A stretch of 24,217 bases of DNA from an uncultured Ruminiclostridium sp. (GTDB lineage Bacteria; Bacillota; Clostridia; Oscillospirales; Ruminococcaceae): positions 1 through 24,217 of the forward strand of contig CAKSIR010000018.1 of NCBI GenBank assembly GCA_934462775.1. The letters are read 5' to 3'. A model generated the notes under the pieces. The model was not told the origin of the DNA. It made no database searches and saw nothing but the letters and a program-made list of their open reading frames with translations. The position numbers and the translations under genes are program-made. The stretch's first letter is position 1. Every line of letters begins with the position of its first letter. Shown here one piece after another: positions 16,071 through 21,218 of this stretch.

Positions 16071-16753
16071 CTGTTTGCCTCGATTTCGTTTTTATCTGCA
16101 TTCCTCATGGAATTGAACCCTATCAGTACAGTCCAGACGTAGGCGCAGGTTTTTGGTATCATCAACATTCCGATCAGCGGAACTGCGTCCGCCCAGAGCA
16201 CCACCGGAATGTAGAATCCAAAGCTGAGCACTATCGTGAGCCACAGAAAACGGAATTCGCAGTCATCCTCCTGCTTAGCGCTTTTGAATGTCAGAATTAT
16301 TACGAGCAGTCCGAGGAGCGCAAAGGGGATATTACGGCAAATTCCCCAGAAAAGCGGAGCGTCCGAACTTGTCCATTCGTTCTGCGGCATAAGACAGAGG
16401 ATGACTCTCAATGCCGAAAGTCCCCATACAGCCGCTGTTATTCCGCATTTTCCGATAATTTTATAGCGGCAGCGCCAAACATAGTACAAAAGCACATAGA
16501 ACGCTGTCATCGTCACAGAGGTTATCAGCTTGCCGATTCCAAGAGCGGCGGTGAAGCTTTCAAGCCCGGTGGTACATAGTGCGACAGCACGCGGCACAAG
16601 GTGAAACGAGTCCCCTGCTCCTAACGTTACCGCCATTATTCCGTAAAGAAGGTACTGTTTTCTGCCCTTGCTTTTACAAATCATAATTATGCCGAGAGTT
16701 ATCACGGTACAAAGATAAATCACATCGAATACGGTTTCAAATATTGCCTGCAT
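16067..16753 (-). CDS. seven-helix integral membrane protein of unknown function
   Basis: The 228-aa product contains about seven hydrophobic segments across its length and short charged loops, and it ends in a charged cytosolic tail. No catalytic motif or transporter signature was recognised. The start at 16753 follows the repressor stop by 1 bp and has AAAGGAG 7 bp upstream inside the repressor gene; a longer frame to 16792 would overlap the repressor and is rejected. It overlaps the following gene by 4 bp. The tight coupling suggests that the two membrane proteins are the target of the TetR protein. Confidence 0.78.
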   Translation of the reverse strand: MQAIFETVFDVIYLCTVITLGIIMICKSKGRKQYLLYGIMAVTLGAGDSFHLVPRAVALCTTGLESFTAALGIGKLITSVTMTAFYVLLYYVWRCRYKIIGKCGITAAVWGLSALRVILCLMPQNEWTSSDAPLFWGICRNIPFALLGLLVIILTFKSAKQEDDCEFRFLWLTIVLSFGFYIPVVLWADAVPLIGMLMIPKTCAYVWTVLIGFNSMRNADKNEIEANR

Positions 16754-16754
16754 A

Positions 16755-17327
16755 TCAATTCTCCTTTTTTCGGCTGTATAATAAACGGTCAAGGATTTCC
16801 GTCAAAGCGGCGCAGTCCTGCTCGCCCTTCATTATCAAAATTATGATGCTGTCGAGTATATGCTCGATAAGGTTTTCTTCGCTGAATTTATCCGAAAATA
16901 CGCTGCGGTCAACGTTTTTATCAGCCTGTAAAACCTCGCGGAGTTTCCTGCGGATTTCGCCGAAGCAGCGCTCCATCATGCCGCGCGCCACTCCTTTCGC
17001 TGAGCCTGCGACCGACATTGAATGCGCCGCTAAAAAATTCGGATAATCTTTCAGTCCATCAATAATCTGCGCATAGGTCTGCGTTACATACTGCGTAAAC
17101 TTAACCGCACTGCTTGGCACGCTTTTTTCAAAAATTTCCTGCCACACACTTTCTATCGCAGCAACTACCAACTCATCCTTGTCGGAATAGTAGTTGTAAA
17201 GCGTTCCCAGCGCGATACCGCATTCCTTTGCCAAAGTCCGCATATTCAGCGCCGGAAGTCCTTTTTCGGCGACGATTTTCCGACTGACTCTCATAATTTC
17301 TTCTTTCGATGTATTGGGCGGATTCAT
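16755..17327 (-). CDS. TetR/AcrR-family transcriptional repressor
   Basis: The 190-aa product has the N-terminal TetR helix-turn-helix (about residues 8-54), with MRTLAKECGIALGTLYNYYS covering the two DNA-binding helices. A variable, all-helical ligand and dimer domain follows. GGAGGTG lies about 7 bp upstream of the ATG at 17327; the longer frame from 17351 begins inside the operator and is rejected. A perfect 27-bp palindrome lies between promoter and gene and overlaps the start of transcription, so strong autorepression of the three-gene operon is expected. The ligand is unknown. Confidence 0.93.
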   Translation of the reverse strand: MNPPNTSKEEIMRVSRKIVAEKGLPALNMRTLAKECGIALGTLYNYYSDKDELVVAAIESVWQEIFEKSVPSSAVKFTQYVTQTYAQIIDGLKDYPNFLAAHSMSVAGSAKGVARGMMERCFGEIRRKLREVLQADKNVDRSVFSDKFSEENLIEHILDSIIILIMKGEQDCAALTEILDRLLYSRKKEN

Positions 17328-17337
17328 CAACTTCACC

Positions 17338-17364
17338 TCCAAAATGAACAATGTTCATTTTGGA
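17338..17364. promoter_or_regulatory. perfect 27-bp palindromic TetR operator
   Basis: TCCAAAATGAACA and TGTTCATTTTGGA form a perfect dyad around a single central A. It starts immediately after the -10 box and runs to the ribosome binding site of the repressor gene, so bound protein would block transcription start. Confidence 0.85.
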
Positions 17365-17391
17365 TTATATCACTTTTTTCAGGAATGTCAA
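17364..17391 (-). promoter_or_regulatory. promoter of the TetR operon
   Basis: On the minus strand TTGACA (17391-17386) and TATAAT (17369-17364) are separated by 16 bp. The -10 box touches the operator palindrome. Confidence 0.88.
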
Positions 17392-17651
17392 GAGCTTTGA
17401 CTAAAAAATATCAAGCCTGAAAATTCCACAGCAGCTTAGGCATTGTATATGCCATAAGCTTCACCGTCCGTTCGACCGAAAAAGACGATATGCAGACATG
17501 ATATGTAATCAAACTTTATTTATGCCGAGAGCAAAATACTCTATGAAAGCTTTCCTAACCTCAAGGCAGGTGTATTTGCTGCGGCTCAACGCCTGCAATT
17601 TGCCGATATTTTCAGAACATACGATTACCTTATAAAGCGTCCGGTAATATG
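17392..17651. other. intergenic stretch without a confident gene
   Basis: About 260 bp between the TetR promoter and the tRNA terminator. A loose inverted repeat near 17433-17460 (GCTTAGGCAT and ATGCCATAAGC) is the only structure noted. An open frame on the minus strand continues through the tRNA-Glu gene and is not credible. Confidence 0.5.
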
Positions 17652-17683
17652 AAAAAACCACGGAAAATACTTCCATGGTTTTT
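17652..17683 (-). terminator. terminator of the tRNA-Met/tRNA-Glu transcript
   Basis: AAAAACCACGGAA (17653-17665) pairs with TTCCATGGTTTTT (17671-17683), with one wobble. On the minus strand the descending arm ends in six T residues. A second perfect 9-bp hairpin (CCATTGTAC with GTACAATGG) lies between it and tRNA-Glu. Confidence 0.8.
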
Positions 17684-17741
17684 CGTAAATTATTCAATGA
17701 TTTATCCATTGTACAATAATGCGTTCGTACAATGGGAGGTT

Positions 17742-17816
17742 TGGTGACCCGTACGGGAATCGAACCCATGATTCCGCCGTGAAAGGGCGATGTCTTAACC
17801 GCTTGACCAACGGGCC
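17742..17816 (-). tRNA. tRNA-Glu(TTC)
   Basis: A minus-strand cloverleaf with acceptor GGCCCGT pairing to ACGGGTC (a G-C first pair and one wobble), anticodon loop CTTTCAC (TTC) and T-loop GGTTCGATTCC. CCA is encoded at 17744-17742. It lies downstream of tRNA-Met and is probably on the same transcript. Confidence 0.95.
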
Positions 17817-17822
17817 TTGACA

Positions 17823-17891
17823 ATCCGTTTATGCACTGGTTACCCTTGTAACCGTACACTCAACAACTGGAATGGTACATTTGAAACGGAT
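17823..17891. other. nested inverted repeat in the tRNA spacer
   Basis: ATCCGTTT (17823-17830) pairs perfectly with AAACGGAT (17884-17891), enclosing a second perfect stem GGTTAC-cctt-GTAACC (17838-17853). In the tRNA-Met/tRNA-Glu precursor this would form a long-range stem, perhaps an RNA-processing signal. Confidence 0.5.
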
Positions 17892-17950
17892 CTAATAGAA
17901 TAAACAGCTTTGAATTTCTGTCGACTGGGAAATCGGTACACTGTTTAATG

Positions 17951-18027
17951 TGGTAGCGGCAGTCGGATTCGAACCAACGACACCCTGGGTATGAACCAAG
18001 TGCTCTAGCCAACTGAGCTATGCCGCC
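17951..18027 (-). tRNA. tRNA-Met(CAT), elongator type
   Basis: A 77-nt minus-strand cloverleaf with acceptor GGCGGCA/TGCCGCT, anticodon loop TTCATAC, T-loop GGTTCGAATCC and encoded ACCA. The G1-U72 pair is also found in Bacillus elongator tRNA-Met and differs from initiators. A lysidine-type tRNA-Ile with the same anticodon cannot be fully excluded. Confidence 0.92.
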
Positions 18028-18079
18028 ATATTTAAGCCGTTTTGGAAGCTTTTGAACTATCTCCCTCAGCGACTTAATC

Positions 18080-18108
18080 ATTATATCACAAGGTTTTGCA
18101 TTTGTCAA
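18080..18108 (-). promoter_or_regulatory. promoter of the tRNA-Met/tRNA-Glu transcript
   Basis: Minus-strand TTGACA (18108-18103) and TATAAT (18085-18080) have a 17-bp spacer, 52 bp before the tRNA-Met 5' end. Confidence 0.9.
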
Positions 18109-18123
18109 CACTTTTTTGCAAAT

Positions 18124-18675
18124 TTATTGAATATTTTTTATTTCCCTGTAAACCCGCGCTATTGGCAGTCCCATTACATTGTAGTAATCGCCTTTTATGC
18201 CCTTTATAAGCATTGCGCCCCTGCCCTGTATACCGTAAGCCCCCGCCTTGTCGAACGGCTCGCCTGATTCAATGTATGCGGATAATTCATCATCTGAAAT
18301 CGGGTAAAATTCCACCTCGGTTGTGTCATAAAAACTGACCCTGCGATTCGGGGAAATTATGCACACGCCTGTATAAACGCAGTGAACCTGCCCCGAAAGC
18401 TTTTTCAGCATACGAACTGCGTCAGCCCTATCCTTTGGTTTGCCCATAACTTCATTACCGCAAACCACTATCGTATCCGCTCCGACTACTATGTCGGCAG
18501 GGTGCTTTTCGGCAATTTCAAAGGCTTTCTGAGATGCAATCGCCTCTGCTATCTCACCGTTTTGCAGTCCCGAAGGAATTACCTCATCTTTTGTTGCAGG
18601 AATAATTTCAAATTCAAAACCCGCGCTTTCCATCAGCTCGCGTCTGCGCGGAGATTTACTTGCAAGAATAATCAA
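18124..18675 (-). CDS. maf: Maf-family nucleoside triphosphate pyrophosphatase
   Basis: The 183-aa cytosolic enzyme has the N-terminal Maf signature ASKSPRRRELM (residues 5-15), GADTIVV around 65-71, MGKPKD and a C-terminal GAYGIQGRG block. Maf proteins hydrolyse dTTP/UTP or modified nucleotides to monophosphate and pyrophosphate and help to sanitise the nucleotide pool. The length is usual for the family. The start is a TTG at 18675 that shares TTGA with the ppa stop, with a GAGGAAG site about 7 bp upstream, so translation is coupled. Pairing with a pyrophosphatase is chemically sensible, because Maf releases pyrophosphate. Confidence 0.95.
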   Translation of the reverse strand: MIILASKSPRRRELMESAGFEFEIIPATKDEVIPSGLQNGEIAEAIASQKAFEIAEKHPADIVVGADTIVVCGNEVMGKPKDRADAVRMLKKLSGQVHCVYTGVCIISPNRRVSFYDTTEVEFYPISDDELSAYIESGEPFDKAGAYGIQGRGAMLIKGIKGDYYNVMGLPIARVYREIKNIQ

Positions 18676-19220
18676 ACCTGTTCTTCCTCGTCTTCGCCGA
18701 ATTTTTCATTGTAAGCGGCGATACTCTTTTCAATGATTTCAACCGCGTTCTTCTGACCCATAACCTCGTTTACGGCGGTGTTCTTTCCTTCGAGCTGTTT
18801 GTAAACGGAGAAGAAATGCTGCATTTCGCTGAAAATGTGCTGCGGCAGCGCTTCAATGCTTCTGTATGAGTTATATGTCGGATCCTCAAACGGGATTGCA
18901 ATGATTTTTTCATCGTTTTTTCCGTTGTCAATCATGTTGATAACGCCGATTGGATAACACGGAACAAGCACCAGCGGGTTTATCGGCTCATTGCAGAGTA
19001 CAAGCACATCCAGCGGGTCGCCGTCGTCAGCCAGTGTTTTCGGAATAAAGCCATAGTTTGCAGGGTAGTGCGTAGATGTATAGAGTATTCTGTCAAGAAT
19101 GAGCATACCTGACTTCTTGTCAAGCTCATACTTGTTCTTGCCGCCTTTAGGAATTTCAATTACCGCGAGAAAATCATGTGGTGTGATTCTGCTGCTGTCA
19201 ATATCATGCCAAACGTTCAT
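18672..19220 (-). CDS. ppa: inorganic pyrophosphatase, family I
   Basis: The 182-aa soluble enzyme hydrolyses pyrophosphate to two phosphates. It has the family I metal-binding signature DDGDPLDVLVL (Asp66, Asp68, Asp71), YPANYGFIP (52-60) and a substrate region IEIPKGGKNKYE near the N-terminus. The length fits family I rather than family II. AAAGGAAA lies 7 bp upstream of the ATG. It is the first gene of a two-gene operon with maf, behind its own promoter and after the terminator of the regulator gene upstream. Confidence 0.95.
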   Translation of the reverse strand: MNVWHDIDSSRITPHDFLAVIEIPKGGKNKYELDKKSGMLILDRILYTSTHYPANYGFIPKTLADDGDPLDVLVLCNEPINPLVLVPCYPIGVINMIDNGKNDEKIIAIPFEDPTYNSYRSIEALPQHIFSEMQHFFSVYKQLEGKNTAVNEVMGQKNAVEIIEKSIAAYNEKFGEDEEEQV

Positions 19221-19261
19221 TTTTAGTTTCCTTTCAGATAAAGCATAATTTTCATAAACCT

Positions 19262-19290
19262 ATTATAATATGGCAGCGGAAAAATTACAA
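19262..19290 (-). promoter_or_regulatory. promoter of ppa-maf
   Basis: Minus-strand TTGTAA (19290-19285) and TATAAT (19267-19262) with 17-bp spacing, ending 41 bp before the ppa start. Confidence 0.7.
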
Positions 19291-19311
19291 TAGATTTTTA
19301 AAAATTTAAGC

Positions 19312-19347
19312 AGAACAGCCGCCGAGAAATTTCCCGACGGCTGTTCT
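19312..19347 (-). terminator. terminator of the hydrogenase-regulator gene
   Basis: A long stem starting AGAACAGCCG around a GAAATTTC centre. Two positions that mismatch in plus-strand RNA become G-U pairs in minus-strand RNA, which supports the leftward direction. It lies 31 bp after the regulator stop; the T-rich tract follows after a short gap. Confidence 0.65.
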
Positions 19348-19378
19348 TGTTATTATATTAACCTTACAGATTAAATCG

Positions 19379-19624
19379 TTAGGATTTTGTGTAGACGGTT
19401 TTGGCGCTTACACCCGACAGTCTGCCTACCTTGCCTGAAATTGAGCTGATAATATCCTGCGGTGCGTCGACTGCAATACTGATGATATTAACGTTTTTTT
19501 CGTGATAAGGAATTCCCATTCTGCCAATAATATACTTTCCGTATTCGTGAAGAATCGTGTTCATCTGTTCAACGGAATCAGGATTTTCAACCAGTATTCC
19601 TATTATCGCAACTCTTGTTTCCAT
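19379..19624 (-). CDS. TM1266-type iron-only hydrogenase system regulator
   Basis: The 81-aa protein has the compact alternating pattern of the TM1266 family, an ACT/NikR-like ferredoxin fold: METRVAIIGILVEN, then NTILHEYGKYIIGRMGIPY, then a second IISIAVDAP strand and a C-terminal strand. These proteins usually sit beside HydE/HydF/HydG maturases of [FeFe]-hydrogenases and are presumed regulators; the effector is unknown. Here the neighbour is pflA instead. AGGGAAG precedes the start by 4-6 bp. The leader contains a terminator-like hairpin just before this site, so expression may be controlled by attenuation. Confidence 0.85.
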   Translation of the reverse strand: METRVAIIGILVENPDSVEQMNTILHEYGKYIIGRMGIPYHEKNVNIISIAVDAPQDIISSISGKVGRLSGVSAKTVYTKS

Positions 19625-19633
19625 ACTTCCCTC

Positions 19634-19687
19634 AAAATAAAAACCGCACCCGAAGATGCAGCTACAGTTACACTATACTTTATCTTC
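19634..19687 (-). promoter_or_regulatory. putative attenuator in the leader of the hydrogenase-regulator gene
   Basis: In minus-strand RNA CTGCATC and GGTGCGG (19661-19644) pair around a UUCG tetraloop, followed by TTTTTATTTT, a classic intrinsic terminator ending 10 bp before the start codon. GAAGAT upstream (19687-19682) can pair instead with ATCTTC (19657-19652), which includes bases of the terminator stem and loop, so the two structures exclude each other. Confidence 0.5.
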
Positions 19688-19723
19688 TGCCTCAATAAAA
19701 TTTCAGCGTCAGGCTATATTAAG

Positions 19724-19752
19724 ATACTACCACATTAAAGCCGCAATGTCAA
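19724..19752 (-). promoter_or_regulatory. promoter of the hydrogenase-regulator gene
   Basis: Minus-strand TTGACA (19752-19747) and TAGTAT (19729-19724) with 17-bp spacing, directly after the pflA stop. A leader of about 95 nt follows. Confidence 0.75.
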
Positions 19753-19755
19753 TAC

Positions 19756-20496
19756 CTATTTTCCCAATCTGAAATCTTTTATTCCCCTCAAAATCTCTTT
19801 TTTTGCGGCAAGCGCCTGTTCCTTTGTAGCAGGCGGAACGTCATTTAACGGATAATCAATGCCAAGATTTTCGTATTTAACCTTGCCCATGTCGTGATAC
19901 GGCAGGACGTCCAACGCCTTGACATTGCGCAGCTTCCCGATAAATCCGCCGAGCCGATACAGGTATTCATTGTCGGTTGTAATGCCGGGAACTACAACGT
20001 GCCTTATCCAAACGGGAACGTTCTTTTCCGCAAGGTATTCGGCAAATTGCAGAATGTTGCCGTTACTCTGCTTGGTAAGCTCCTTGTGGTGCTCGTTGTC
20101 AATATGCTTTATATCAAGCATAACAAGGTCAGCCGACTTCATAAGTCTGTCGAATTTCTCGGTATTTGCAGGAGTAAAGGTAATTCCCGAAGTGTCCAGA
20201 CAGGTGTTTATTCCCGCAGCTTTAGCTTTTTCAAACAGCTCGGTAACAAAGTCTATCTGAATGAGAGGTTCGCCGCCTGTTACGGTTATTCCGCCTGTTT
20301 TGTAGAACTCTCTGCAATTGTCGTATTCCTGCAAAAGCTGTTCGGCAGTCACTTCCCTGCCTGCGCCTATTTCCCATGTATCGGGATTATGGCAGTATTT
20401 GCAGCGCATAGGGCAGCCCTGCATAAAGACAACAAATCGTATTCCCGGACCGTCAACCGTTCCGAAGCTTTCTGTTGAATGGATTTTTCCGGTCAT
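19756..20496 (-). CDS. pflA: pyruvate formate-lyase activating enzyme, radical SAM
   Basis: The 246-aa cytosolic enzyme uses a 4Fe-4S cluster and S-adenosylmethionine to abstract a hydrogen from the glycyl-radical residue of pyruvate formate-lyase. The cluster motif is CPMRCKYC (Cys28, Cys32, Cys35), with GGEPL for SAM binding and the usual length for PflA. AGAGGGG lies 6 bp before the ATG at 20496; the longer open frame to 20589 runs through non-coding DNA and is rejected. Its substrate Gly is on the separate 81-aa protein encoded upstream, so PflA here may activate a small free subunit rather than a whole lyase. No good promoter was found directly upstream; co-transcription with the lyase genes through the hairpin array is likely. 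Confidence 0.95.
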   Translation of the reverse strand: MTGKIHSTESFGTVDGPGIRFVVFMQGCPMRCKYCHNPDTWEIGAGREVTAEQLLQEYDNCREFYKTGGITVTGGEPLIQIDFVTELFEKAKAAGINTCLDTSGITFTPANTEKFDRLMKSADLVMLDIKHIDNEHHKELTKQSNGNILQFAEYLAEKNVPVWIRHVVVPGITTDNEYLYRLGGFIGKLRNVKALDVLPYHDMGKVKYENLGIDYPLNDVPPATKEQALAAKKEILRGIKDFRLGK

Positions 20497-20535
20497 TTTG
20501 TACCCCTCTTCATAATAAATTGTACAGCAGTTTAT

Positions 20536-20726
20536 TCCGAAAACATGCCACTGGCATATTTTCGGAGGATTGTGCTGAGTAAACCACACAGTTTAGGGGA
20601 ACTTTTTTTCTTGAAAAAAGTTCCCCTTACCCCTCAAAAAATCGCTTTGTGTCAGGATATTCCGACTTCTGCGGAAGTCGGCTTAGGGCGCTGCCCTAAG
20701 TACCTGCAAGCTTTTGAAAAAGCTTG
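20536..20726. other. array of five perfect hairpins between the glycyl-radical gene and pflA
   Basis: In order: TCCGAAAACATGCC-act-GGCATATTTTCGGA (20536-20566, one wobble), a 14-bp stem starting AGGGGAAC (20595-20627), CCGACTTC-tgcg-GAAGTCGG (20662-20681), CTTAGGGC-gct-GCCCTAAG (20682-20700) and CAAGCTTT-tgaa-AAAGCTTG (20707-20726). No gene lies in the 267-bp gap. None has a clear T-run in the direction of the operon, so full termination is not expected. They could stabilise or partly terminate the message, or be an interspersed repeat element. Confidence 0.85.
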
Positions 20727-20763
20727 AGCAAAACTTTTTATATGGTCTGTCAATAATTCAATG

Positions 20764-21009
20764 TCAGATTTTCTGATGGAATGTTCTTGAAATAACGTCG
20801 TCCTGCTGTTCCTTTGTCAGCTTGATAAAGTTTACTGCATAGCCCGAAACTCTGATTGTAAGCTGCGGATACTTTTCAGGATGCTTCTGTGCGTCAAGAA
20901 GCGTTTCTTTTGTAAATACGTTTACATTAAGGTGATGACCGCCCTTCATTGCATAGCCGTCAAGCAGTGAAACAAGGTTGTCAACCTGTAATTTGTTGTT
21001 ATCTTCCAT
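20764..21009 (-). CDS. free-standing glycyl-radical domain of pyruvate formate-lyase (GrcA-like)
   Basis: The 81-aa protein is the C-terminal glycyl-radical segment of a pyruvate formate-lyase and little else. After ten unique residues it runs [36 protein letters not shown] and [20 protein letters not shown] holds the radical Gly56. In ordinary lyases this segment is fused to the catalytic body; here the body gene upstream stops before it. AGAAAGGAAA gives it its own ribosome binding site. It resembles the spare-part protein GrcA (YfiD) in its radical domain but is shorter, and the genome context suggests that it is the normal radical subunit rather than a repair copy. PflA, its activator, is encoded next. 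Confidence 0.93.
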   Translation of the reverse strand: MEDNNKLQVDNLVSLLDGYAMKGGHHLNVNVFTKETLLDAQKHPEKYPQLTIRVSGYAVNFIKLTKEQQDDVISRTFHQKI

Positions 21010-21026
21010 AGTGTTTTCCTTTCTGA

Positions 21027-21218
21027 TTATTCATCTATTCCTTTGTGAAGCGTGGGAACACCGCAAGCCATGTTGCCCTTACACTCAAGAAGGCGTTCGG
21101 TTTCCTCGCTGACCGTGTCCTCGTCGCTTTCTCTTGTCACGCTGATATGCCCCGTACCTTCGCGGCATAAGCGGTCAAGCATTTCAACGAGTTCCTTTGC
21201 TTTATCGTCACTGTGCAT
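21027..21218 (-). CDS. 63-aa Cys-containing protein encoded inside the split lyase locus
   Basis: I do not recognise this protein. It is acidic and soluble, with a probable N-terminal helix (about 1-19), a central [14 protein letters not shown] strand and turn, and a C-terminal [18 protein letters not shown] segment with Cys46 and Cys52; Cys18 is the third cysteine. Its ATG lies inside the end of the lyase gene (11-bp overlap), with AGAAGGG about 9 bp upstream. The glycyl-radical gene starts 17 bp after its stop. Position and coupling suggest a role in assembling, protecting or regulating the two-part enzyme, such as an adaptor or redox sensor, but this is inference only. Confidence 0.75.
   Translation of the reverse strand: MHSDDKAKELVEMLDRLCREGTGHISVTRESDEDTVSEETERLLECKGNMACGVPTLHKGIDE

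Noticed and set aside
17509..18111. Minus-strand reading frames across the two tRNA genes
   Set aside because: They run through tRNA-Glu, tRNA-Met and a terminator and have no ribosome binding site.
19894..20478. 194-aa plus-strand frame antisense to pflA
   Set aside because: It lies wholly inside a well-conserved radical SAM gene and has no recognisable protein features.
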